A DNA stretch of 16,673 nucleotides from a bacterium (GTDB lineage Bacteria > CSSED10-310 > JAJRTK01), in the NCBI GenBank assembly GCA_024278345.1, contig JAJRTK010000409.1, forward strand, positions 1 to 16,673, in the 5' to 3' direction. Under the pieces are notes generated by a model. The model was not told the DNA's origin. It did no database searches and saw only the letters and a program-made list of their open reading frames with translations. Positions 9,101 to 15,027 of the stretch are shown piece after piece. The translations under genes were made by a program, and so were the position numbers. How positions within the stretch are numbered: the stretch's first letter is position 1; each line of letters opens with the position of its first letter.

Positions 9101-9233
9101 AGGCTCCGAGGTACAGCGCCCACTTGCCACGGTCGTCGTGGGGGGCGTGCTCACGTCAACACCGATGACACTTCTCGTATTGCCGGTGCTCTACACGATG
9201 TTCGTGAGGCGCCGCAGGGAGGTTGAAATATGA
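6135..9233 (+). CDS. CzcA/CusA-family heavy-metal RND efflux pump
   Basis: A 1032-aa inner-membrane proton/cation antiporter of normal HME-RND length. It has the twofold layout: TM1 at about 13-31, a first periplasmic domain, TM2-6 and a linker, then a repeat of the same. In TM4, AIGIGMMVDGSIVMVEN (399-415) keeps the relay Asp407 and Glu414 but has Gly401 where CzcA has Asp402. CusA also lacks that Asp, yet by my alignment the second and third CusA substrate methionines are replaced here by Asn615 and Glu668 (RVDELLSGVK). The metal class is therefore uncertain; a divalent cation is somewhat likelier. ATG follows GAAGAGGAG. The PII-like gene overlaps its stop (ATGA). Confidence 0.95.
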   Translation: MIERFVETALRQRFLVGIFGLVLVAYGVYVTLGLPVAAFPDVTNVQVTVNTEAPGLSATDVEQLITFPVETSMMGLPGVIQVRSISKFALSVVTVVFQDGVDIYFARQLVFQRLAQARERIPGGLGTPQMGPITTGLGQIYQYTIEGEGRSAMELRTLNDWIVKYQLRGVSGVADVLSFGGEVRQYQVQVDPDRLLRYGMTLDDVSAAIAVNNLNVGGQYLVGESEQLVVRGVGLIRGQREGLEDVANIVIRSEDGTPIRVRDVAKVEYGAEVRQGAVSKNGRGEVVSGIVLQLQGANTRDVIRRVRIRLKEIQSSLPQGVRIVPYYDQGDLTDKAVKTVTDALLESAVLIVVMLFLFLGNFRAALVVVASIPLSLLVAFIMMDRVGLDANLMSLGGLAIGIGMMVDGSIVMVENIFRVLAERSDDDRLSAVGRAAHEVARPVFFAVLIIVAVFLPLFTLQGVEGKLFGPLAFTTSFAMIGSLITALAIVPSLTTVLLTGKLKEEEPVFVRILKRIYRPILAWVLSYRKTTLLGAVALLVSALATSPFLGTEFVPELEEGTMTIRVTMLPTVSLPQALEIGQRLEKRLLEYPEVTYALSRIGRAELGGDPESVSNNEIYVGIQSPEEYKWVTAPSRLALAERMAEDLGKEYPGVLFNFSQPIATRVDELLSGVKAQIAIKIFGDDLGTLADLGRRIEAVIRGVPGAADVQLEQIEGEAQLVVRADRNAMARYGVNVSDVMSVVQNGVGGVTASEVLEGNRRFGIYVRVEKSQRLDAEAISKLLVPGGGNARIPLSQVAHIQAEEAPPQVSHEQGQRRVVVQCNVRGRDMGGFVADARREISRRVAMPAGYHTEWGGQFENQQRAQRTLVIVVPVSMLLILLLLYLSFNTVRHSLLVISNVPFAVIGGIFALAATGQYLSVPSAVGFIAVFGVAVLNGVVLVACINGHYREGMDAPSAAALGAMQRLRPVLMTASVAMLGLIPLLVSSGIGSEVQRPLATVVVGGVLTSTPMTLLVLPVLYTMFVRRRREVEI

Positions 9234-9583
9234 GTGGTAGGATCAAGGAGATCAAGGCGATTGTGCAACCCTTCATGCTCGAACATGTTTTGGATGCCCT
9301 TGCCTCTATCGAGGGGCTTCCAGGGGTTACGATTTCGCAGGTGCTAGGATGGGGGACGAGCCGTGCCAGTGGCGAGGCGAAACGGATTCGTGAGGCAGGG
9401 CACGCTTTTGCCCCCAAGACCAAAGTAGAGATCGTGGTTCGGGCGGAGATGGCCCAGCGGGTCGTGGAGGCGATCATGGGGGCGGCGCACACGGGCAATC
9501 CAGGCGATGGCAAGGTCTTTGTCACGGACCTCGTGGATGCCGCTAAGATTCGCACGGGGCTGCGCGGCGTCGCGGCGATTTGA
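9230..9583 (+). CDS. PII-like signalling protein linked to metal efflux
   Basis: A 117-aa PII-superfamily protein. The beta-alpha-beta core (IKEIKAIVQPFMLEHVLDAL; PKTKVEIVV) is clear. The nucleotide-binding B-loop TGNPGDGKVFV (about 88-98) and the C-terminal KIRTG (107-110, canonical RIRTG) suggest ATP/ADP binding. The T-loop (about 41-61) does not resemble GlnB: the uridylylated Tyr51 motif and the Gln39 ligand for 2-oxoglutarate are absent, so a nitrogen role is doubtful. PII proteins of a divergent group are known next to RND metal pumps. ATG at 9230 overlaps the pump stop, with AGGGAGG at 9216-9222, so it is translationally coupled. A likely role is gating or regulating the pump, but this is inferred. 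Confidence 0.88.
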   Translation: MSGRIKEIKAIVQPFMLEHVLDALASIEGLPGVTISQVLGWGTSRASGEAKRIREAGHAFAPKTKVEIVVRAEMAQRVVEAIMGAAHTGNPGDGKVFVTDLVDAAKIRTGLRGVAAI

Positions 9584-9602
9584 AGGGAAGGGGAAAAAGA
9601 AC

Positions 9603-10553
9603 ATGGGGCACGATCACGAACACGGTTCGGCAGCGCAGGCCCAACGTGGCGGATCGCGCTATAAGAAGCGCCTCCTTTGGTCCTTTGCCATTGTCGGGGG
9701 ATATTTTGTCGTGGAGCTGGTGGGAGGGCTCCTGACGAACTCGCTGGCATTGTTGTCCGATGCCGGCCACATGTTCACCGATGTTCTTGGCCTGGGCATG
9801 GCCGCGGCGGCCATCCATGCCGCGGAGCGGTCGAAAAGAGATGGGCAACACACCTTCGGCATGTACCGCTTGGAGGTTCTCGCAGCGCTGGCCAACGCAG
9901 TTTTGTTATTTGGTGTTGCCCTCTACATCCTGTACGAGGCGGTCCAGCGGATCAGTGAGCCACAGGATGTGATGAGCTTGCCGATGCTCGTCGTCGCGGT
10001 CATCGGCCTCTTGGTGAACATCGGCGTGTTCCTGCTCTTGCGGGAAGGGGCGAAAGAGAGCATCAATGTCGAAGGTGCGTACCTGGAGGTATTGGCCGAT
10101 CTTTTCGGCTCCGTCGGGGTGATTGTGGCGGCGGTTGTCATGGAGGTGACGGAATTCACCCTTGTGGACCCGATTTTTGGAGTTGCCATCGGGCTCATGG
10201 TTCTGCCGCGCACGTGGAGATTGGGCAAGAAGGCGTTGCGTATTCTGATGCAGGCCGCGCCGCCGTCGGTTGCTCTCGAGGATATTGAGGAGGCGCTGGG
10301 AACCATCGTCGGCGTGGACGAGGTTCACGATTTGCACGTTTGGACTCTCACCTCGGGGATGGAGGTTGCCACCGTTCATCTACGGGTGGCCGACAGATTG
10401 AGGATGCCCGAGGCGCTGGCGGAGGCCCGTGAGATGCTTTCTCACCGTTTTTCCGTGGATCATGCCACCGTCCAGGTCGAGCTATCGGGCGGGGCCGTTT
10501 GTGAATCCTTTTGTGAGCGGGAGGGGCACCCATCCGATCCCACGAAAGCCTAA
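9603..10553 (+). CDS. Cation diffusion facilitator (CzcD/ZitB-like) transporter
   Basis: About 316 aa; exports divalent cations from cytoplasm to periplasm, where an RND pump can take them on. The ATG at 9603 follows GGAAGGGG (9586-9593) and begins MGHDHEHG, a short His-rich tail typical of the family; the frame is open further upstream but overlaps the PII-like gene. Six helices fit. TM2 has the metal site HMFTD (His56, Asp60). TM5 reads EVLAD (Glu162, Asp166), where HxxxD is usual. The C-terminal cytoplasmic domain is present (VHDLHVWTLTSGMEVATVHL, about 241-260). Last gene of the efflux operon; no terminator seen after it. Confidence 0.93.
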   Translation: MGHDHEHGSAAQAQRGGSRYKKRLLWSFAIVGGYFVVELVGGLLTNSLALLSDAGHMFTDVLGLGMAAAAIHAAERSKRDGQHTFGMYRLEVLAALANAVLLFGVALYILYEAVQRISEPQDVMSLPMLVVAVIGLLVNIGVFLLLREGAKESINVEGAYLEVLADLFGSVGVIVAAVVMEVTEFTLVDPIFGVAIGLMVLPRTWRLGKKALRILMQAAPPSVALEDIEEALGTIVGVDEVHDLHVWTLTSGMEVATVHLRVADRLRMPEALAEAREMLSHRFSVDHATVQVELSGGAVCESFCEREGHPSDPTKA

Positions 10554-10649
10554 GGCTCGAAAACTTCCACAGTGCCGGCTTTGTTTCCTCTGCACAACAG
10601 CACTCGGCGTAAGCCTCCCGATCCCTGGAGAAGGAGAAGTTTTGCCTAG

Positions 10650-10829
10650 TCTTACCTCTCCTTCGCATTGCTCCTTGGTCTGCTAGCCAACGCCGCAGCC
10701 GGCTGGTGGTGGGCCGATCCGGTTGCGGCGCTGCTCATGGTCCCATGGCTCCTGAAAGAGGCACACGAGGGATTGAGAGGCTATGGGTGTTCCCACGACT
10801 ATGCACCTCTGGAAACGACACCTATCTAG
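10650..10829 (+). pseudogene. C-terminal relic of a CDF-type cation transporter
   Basis: One frame reads 59 residues beginning SYLSFALLLGLLANAAAGWW, followed by WADPVAALLMVPWLLKEAHE, and ends at TAG 10827-10829. The GWWWADPVAAL-MVP-KE pattern is the last membrane helix region of small (about 200-aa) CDF-type transporters. A stop (TAG 10647-10649) lies directly upstream in frame. No frame of 10554-10649 encodes recognisable earlier parts of such a protein, and there is no start with a ribosome site. The rest of the gene is deleted or degraded. Its end overlaps the stop of the convergent VIT/VWA gene. Confidence 0.7.
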
Positions 10830-13315
10830 TTTCGCAGGAGCTCAGCCACATTGACGGCCGGTGCCCGGCCTGCCAGCCAGCGCCGGGCTTTCGCCGCCGC
10901 AGGCGCCCACTCGTCGGAGCGATTTCCGGCCTCATGTTCCAGGAGTGCTAGCACCACCGCCGTGGCAATTAGCGCCTCACCCTGCGCTGCGCAGGCCGCC
11001 TTGACGACCGCTGCCCGAACTCCCAGCCAGCGCTCTAGCTCGGGGCTCCAGCCGAAGCTGCCGTCAGCCCTCTGGCTCATCAATAGCTCAAAAAGAGCAT
11101 CGACTCCCCTGGTCATCCCTTCCGTTAGGCCGCCCAGTTCAGTCAGGCCCAGTTCAGCCACGTCCAGTTCAGCCACGTCCAGGTCGGCCAGGTCCAGTTC
11201 AGCCACGTCCAGGTCGATTGTGTTCGAGTAGGGCGGATCCGAGGAGAAGTCGATAGAGGCGTTGGCCCGGGATTCGTCCCCTGCCCGCTTCTTGAACAGC
11301 CTCCCCAGCAGGCCGTCGGAATGGCCGCTTGCCGGCCCTTTTTTGAGGCTTGGTGGCGCCGGTGCGGGAGAAGCAGTCCGAAGCCTTGTTGGAGAATCTC
11401 CGAGACTCCGCCGCAAGAAAGCCGGGATCTCAAGGAGGGGATGCCTGGCCACTGCGCCCACCATACGGGGAGCAGACGGCACGACCATGCCGATGTGGCT
11501 ACTTCCCGCGGAGAACCCGATACCTCCCATGCCGCCCCAACCCACGGTCAAGGCGATGGGTATCTTGCGCAGCTCTGCCTGCTCCAGGGTTTTTTCTTCA
11601 GCACTCCTTTCTTCCACCGCAACATAGCTGGTGGCACTGGACATCAGGCCGTAACCAGTGCCCAGCTCCACGATCCTCTGCCGGGTTCGATCTTCTTTCG
11701 ACTTTCGCCGTTGTTGGCTACCTCGGGCCGATCCCCCTGTCTCTTCCAGATGGCGGATCATCTCCCTGGCCCAAAGGATGGGAACCGGTCCGCCTTTTTC
11801 CGCGGATTCGATCTCCAGGGGAAGTTGCCAGGAACGATGGTCCGCCCGGAGGGTGACTTCTCTTGGCGAACCTCTCTGAATACGGGCATACAAAGTTACA
11901 GTATCGCCGTCGAACACGGGCGGACAGTCTGGGGGCGCTTGCTCCACCTTGAGATCGCTCCAGTGGACCGTGACCTCCTTGTACGTGGGAGATCCCACTC
12001 GGGCGAACATTCGGAGCACCTTGGGCTCAATCCTTTCCCCGGGGAAGATGAACTCCGACGCGCCTTTCGTGGCTCTGGCGACTCCGCGGACCAGATATTC
12101 GCTGCATCCTGCTCCAATACCAAAGGAGAAGATTCGGCATTGCTCCGAATGTTGGCGGCAAAGTGCGATGACACTCTCTTCGTTGGAGACCTCTCCGTCC
12201 GTAAGGAGAAGGAGTTGCCGCGCCCTCTCCGGATCTGGAGATTTTTTCAGGAGAGCCTTGAGGGGGCTCAAGATTTCGGTTCCACCCAAATTCGCGCTCA
12301 CCTGGCGGAGGTATTTCGACGCCTTGTCCAGGGTCTTCTGGCTGTAGGGCTTGGGCCTCTTCCAAAGGGACTGCCAGGAACTGCCGAACAGCGTGATGTT
12401 GAAGCTGTCGCCTTCGGAGAGGGCCCGCAGACAGAGGGCCAAGGCCTTTTTCGCCTGCTCCATGGAATCTCCGCCCATGGAGCCGGAACAATCGAGGAGG
12501 AACAACACTTCTTTTCCTTGACGCTGGGCGCCGCCGTGGTCGGGGTAGAAACTCACCATGGCGATCCGGGTCCCGTCTTCCTCCTGAGCCACCCGAACGT
12601 GAGGCTGGTGGGGCTCCTTGGGCTCCAAAAGCAGCACGAAATCCCGATCCAGTGCCACCGATTCCGAAGAAATCTCCACTTTGGCCCGATTCTCTTCGAG
12701 CATCGTCACCTTGAGCGGATGGCTGGGGCTGTCGATAGAGCGCAGAGGAGAATCCGACTCGATTTCAAGGCGCAGCGTCAGACCATATGGTACCTTGAAC
12801 GCAACCGGCGGGTTGACCCGATGGCCATCCGGTTCCCCCACTTCGGGAGGGCCAGCCGGAACATATCTCGGGGAAACTGTCGTGGGGATCTGGAATCGCA
12901 GTGCCTTTCCCTCATGGCGGAGCTGGGCAACGTAGGTGATGGCGATTTCCACCCTTTCGCCGGGCCGGAGATTTCCCACGGACGCCGTGAAAATATTGGG
13001 CCTCTCCTGATCCAACAAAAACGCACCGTCTCCCTCGGTGAGAGCATCGTCATAGATTTCAAACGCCTTCTCCTTTTCTTCTACCCGGCCGCGGATCAAT
13101 CGATCCCCGACTCTTGCCTCGAAACCACAGACAGCCGAGCCCTCTTCCATGGGGAACACGTAGACCGCCTCCACCGGAATCGACTCCTTGTTCTGGTAGC
13201 GCTGTGTCACGGTCACTTTGGAGCAAGCTCCAGAAAGCTTGGCCTCCAAGAGAACACCTTCCAGGGGAACTTGCCCGGAGGCTGTCAACAGACCAGTTTT
13301 CGGCGAGTCATTCAT
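10826..13315 (-). CDS. VIT and von Willebrand factor A domain protein
   Basis: About 829 aa, no signal peptide, so probably cytoplasmic. The ATG at 13315 (MNDSPKTG) is chosen because AAAGGA precedes it; the frame is open further upstream but runs into the MerR-type gene. Domain order: VIT domain (about 5-135); VWA domain (about 266-430) with MIDAS residues in DCSGSM (Asp275, Ser277, Ser279), GGTE (Thr346) and LTDGE (Asp373); a linker with the family phrase YGLMSSATSYVAVEE; a 15-bp-encoded pentapeptide repeat (about 703-727); and a C-terminal helical part (DGSFGWSPELERWLG). The function of bacterial VIT/VWA proteins is largely unknown; the MIDAS suggests metal-dependent protein binding. Co-transcribed with a MerR-type gene 14 nt upstream. 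Confidence 0.9.
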   Translation of the reverse strand: MNDSPKTGLLTASGQVPLEGVLLEAKLSGACSKVTVTQRYQNKESIPVEAVYVFPMEEGSAVCGFEARVGDRLIRGRVEEKEKAFEIYDDALTEGDGAFLLDQERPNIFTASVGNLRPGERVEIAITYVAQLRHEGKALRFQIPTTVSPRYVPAGPPEVGEPDGHRVNPPVAFKVPYGLTLRLEIESDSPLRSIDSPSHPLKVTMLEENRAKVEISSESVALDRDFVLLLEPKEPHQPHVRVAQEEDGTRIAMVSFYPDHGGAQRQGKEVLFLLDCSGSMGGDSMEQAKKALALCLRALSEGDSFNITLFGSSWQSLWKRPKPYSQKTLDKASKYLRQVSANLGGTEILSPLKALLKKSPDPERARQLLLLTDGEVSNEESVIALCRQHSEQCRIFSFGIGAGCSEYLVRGVARATKGASEFIFPGERIEPKVLRMFARVGSPTYKEVTVHWSDLKVEQAPPDCPPVFDGDTVTLYARIQRGSPREVTLRADHRSWQLPLEIESAEKGGPVPILWAREMIRHLEETGGSARGSQQRRKSKEDRTRQRIVELGTGYGLMSSATSYVAVEERSAEEKTLEQAELRKIPIALTVGWGGMGGIGFSAGSSHIGMVVPSAPRMVGAVARHPLLEIPAFLRRSLGDSPTRLRTASPAPAPPSLKKGPASGHSDGLLGRLFKKRAGDESRANASIDFSSDPPYSNTIDLDVAELDLADLDVAELDVAELGLTELGGLTEGMTRGVDALFELLMSQRADGSFGWSPELERWLGVRAAVVKAACAAQGEALIATAVVLALLEHEAGNRSDEWAPAAAKARRWLAGRAPAVNVAELLRN
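11135..11217 (-). repeat. 15-bp tandem repeat (minisatellite) inside the VIT/VWA gene
   Basis: Five consecutive 15-bp units (11135-11209) plus a partial sixth. On the plus strand three units are identical (CAGTTCAGCCACGTC) and the others differ at a few positions. Read on the minus strand they encode a pentapeptide of type DVAEL, so unit changes keep the frame. Copy number may vary between strains. Confidence 0.85.
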
Positions 13316-13329
13316 GACTTTGTCCTTTC

Positions 13330-13779
13330 TTATTCCAGTAAAGAGCGAACGGCCTCCCGGATTCGGTGGAGCTTCGACGGGTCGAGGGAAAAAGGCGGTT
13401 GCCGAAGGTGGAGCTCCACCCCATCGCCCAAGCGAATTCGCGTCCAAACGGTCCTGGGAAAGAAGGCCGGAGGAGACCATTTTTCCGGCGAAGGGGGCGG
13501 GCCTATGTGAGGCACGGAAATCCGTAAGGGCTCTTCACCTTCTTCTTTAAGATTGTTCAGGAATTGGCCAATGGCGTCCAGGGACATCCCTGCCCGCTGA
13601 CATTCCCGGACCCGGATCAACTGCTCCAAGTGGCTTTTTGTGTAGTGCTTTCCACGTCCCATCCCAAGGGGCGGCGGGAGTAAGCCTCTCTGCACATAGT
13701 ACCGGACTGTTCGCCGGTTGACCCCTCCGAGCTCTGCCAGATCGCCGATGGAATAATTGTCCTGAGCCTGTTGCTTCAT
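13330..13779 (-). CDS. MerR-family transcriptional regulator
   Basis: 149 aa. The N-terminal MerR winged helix is clear: YSIGDLAELGGVNRRTVRYY (9-28) followed by VQRGLLPPP and a GRGKHYTKSHLEQL wing. The dimerisation helix is short (LDAIGQFLNNLKEE). The C-terminal part (about 95-149: VWTRIRLGDGVELHLRQ) is a small domain, not the metal-binding tail of MerR, ZntR or CueR; only one cysteine (Cys60) is present, so metal sensing is unlikely. The stop at 13330 is 14 nt before the VIT/VWA start, so they form an operon. A dyad around its own promoter suggests autoregulation. The effector is unknown. Confidence 0.85.
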   Translation of the reverse strand: MKQQAQDNYSIGDLAELGGVNRRTVRYYVQRGLLPPPLGMGRGKHYTKSHLEQLIRVRECQRAGMSLDAIGQFLNNLKEEGEEPLRISVPHIGPPPSPEKWSPPAFFPRTVWTRIRLGDGVELHLRQPPFSLDPSKLHRIREAVRSLLE

Positions 13780-13822
13780 CGCTTTCGCCTGCCTCTTGTG
13801 ACTTCACTGTACCTTCATCTCT

Positions 13823-13861
13823 AATGTGACACCATACTGTCGAATTGTCAAGTGTCGCATT
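13823..13861 (-). promoter_or_regulatory. Promoter and dyad of the merR-VIT/VWA operon
   Basis: On the minus strand TTGACA (13851-13846), a 17-nt spacer and CACATT (13828-13823) form a promoter with a consensus -35 and weak -10. AATGTGACAC (13823-13832) and GTGTCGCATT (13852-13861) are 10-bp arms of an inverted repeat with one mismatch and a 19-nt centre. One arm covers the -10 and the other abuts the -35. Transcription would start near 13816, 36 nt before the MerR start codon. Confidence 0.6.
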
Positions 13862-13872
13862 GCGAAAAAGGC

Positions 13873-13904
13873 AAAAAAAACGCCGCCGAGACAGCTTCTC
13901 GGCG
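13873..13904 (-). terminator. Rho-independent terminator of the LolA-like gene
   Basis: On the minus strand a perfect 8-bp stem (CGCCGAGA/TCTCGGCG, plus-strand 13884-13891 and 13897-13904) with a 5-nt loop is followed by GCG and eight T. It lies 17 nt after the stop codon at 13922 and separates this operon from the merR promoter. Confidence 0.9.
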
Positions 13905-13921
13905 ACGGAAGGTACCCGGAC

Positions 13922-14719
13922 TCAGAGGGCGCGTTGGAGATAGCGCTGGGTGAAGAATTCGTCCCCCAGACCCTCGTCGATCCTGATGTTGGAGAGCTCC
14001 AGGACTGTCTGAGATTTCTTTTTGAGGTTTTTCATGGTGACTTTCTTTGCCACCCAATAGCCCTTGATTTTCTCGTAATCCCCGAACGTCGCTGTCTTGA
14101 TGTGCTTGCCTTTCTTGTCGAAGAGCTCCATTTTGACATTGACGAAAATGTCTTTTTGAACCCAGACGAGGGCTTTGGAATAGGTGGCCCGCTTCTTGTC
14201 TTTGTCGATGCTTTCGATGACATAACACTCGGTATCGCCGCAAGGTTCGGTGGAGACCAGGCGGTGTTCCGATTCATCCACTGATCGATCCTCCATGTCG
14301 TAGTAACTGAAGTCCGAACCCATGAAACTCCCCCCTCTCTTGTTGGAAGCGATTTTCTTTACCCGCTTGAGGGCTGGCAGATAGAGCCACTGGTCGTCAT
14401 TCCGCTCCTTGTGTCCCCAAATCAAGAAGCCGGTCCCCTTGACATCGGTTGGTTTGAGGAAGCGGAGAAGGGTTTTGTCTACGTCGCCGTAGCTTTTGCT
14501 GTACATCCGGATTTGGCGTACCCGTTCGCCGCGGCGTGCCTGGATTCGCATGGTCATGTCGGTGGTCCGATCCTGGCTCCGGATCTGGTCCCGGACCTTT
14601 TGCATGATTTCCGCCCCGGTCATTTCGGCTTGAGCCGGAGGCTGCAGCCCTAAGAAGAAGAGAGGCATGGCAAGGAGGATTCCCAGTGGGGAATGGGCGA
14701 ATGTTTTCAAAAATCTCAC
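13922..14719 (-). CDS. Outer membrane lipoprotein-sorting protein (LolA-like fold)
   Basis: 265 aa, periplasmic. A signal peptide (MRFLKTFAHS... to AQA, cleavage after about residue 31) precedes EMTGAEIMQKVRDQ. The family core follows: TTDMTMRIQARRGERVRQIR, SYGDVDKTLLRFLKPTDVKG, WLYLPALKRVKKIASNKRGG and GSDFSYYDMEDRSVDE. This is the LolA-like group often found beside MMPL/RND-type exporters, thought to carry lipids or lipoproteins across the periplasm. GTG at 14719 has a good AGGAGA (14731-14726). The length is normal. It ends at a strong terminator and is probably co-transcribed with the outer-membrane barrel gene upstream. Confidence 0.9.
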   Translation of the reverse strand: MRFLKTFAHSPLGILLAMPLFFLGLQPPAQAEMTGAEIMQKVRDQIRSQDRTTDMTMRIQARRGERVRQIRMYSKSYGDVDKTLLRFLKPTDVKGTGFLIWGHKERNDDQWLYLPALKRVKKIASNKRGGSFMGSDFSYYDMEDRSVDESEHRLVSTEPCGDTECYVIESIDKDKKRATYSKALVWVQKDIFVNVKMELFDKKGKHIKTATFGDYEKIKGYWVAKKVTMKNLKKKSQTVLELSNIRIDEGLGDEFFTQRYLQRAL

Positions 14720-15027
14720 GCTGACTCTCCTGGTAGTGGGTCTTTCTTTTTGCTTTGGGGTCCGCTCACATCGGTCGCCGTCCGGCGCCCGCTGCTCGCC
14801 CGGTTTGCCGCAACCTCCAGCTTTTGCAGTGAAATGAGGTCAGTGGCCGAATCTGCCTGGTTGGCCCATTTTCCTTCTTCTTTGTTTGAAGATCCCCGTG
14901 GGAGTGACGAGGGGCGACTGGCGCCCGCCGGAGGGCGGGCGACGGGAGCGGAACTCAAGAAGGAGAAGAAAATCCTGAAAGGTGAAAACGACTCGGACCT
15001 ATTTGAGTTAGATTTGTGCTCGGTCAC
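14716..15027 (-). CDS. Doubtful 103-aa ORF bridging two genes
   Basis: This frame fills the 304-nt gap (14720-15023) between the barrel and LolA-like genes. Its GTG start overlaps the upstream stop (GTGA), and its stop overlaps the downstream GTG start (GTGA). That is typical of operon genes. Against it: no ribosome site is visible, the product is Ser/Pro/Lys-rich with no hydrophobic core, signal peptide or recognisable domain, and it contains a strong GC hairpin (14922-14941). It may simply be an untranslated spacer. Confidence 0.2.
   Translation of the reverse strand: MTEHKSNSNRSESFSPFRIFFSFLSSAPVARPPAGASRPSSLPRGSSNKEEGKWANQADSATDLISLQKLEVAANRASSGRRTATDVSGPQSKKKDPLPGESA
14922..14941. repeat. 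GC-rich hairpin between the barrel and LolA-like genes
   Basis: CGCCCGCC (14922-14929) and GGCGGGCG (14934-14941) form a perfect 8-bp stem with loop GGAG. No T-run follows on either strand, so it is not an ordinary terminator. It could stabilise or partly stop the message between the two genes. Confidence 0.6.

Noticed and set aside
11321-13510. 729-aa plus-strand open frame
   Set aside because: It is antisense to the VIT/VWA gene, which has intact domains. The open frame follows from codon bias of the real gene, and the product shows no known motif.
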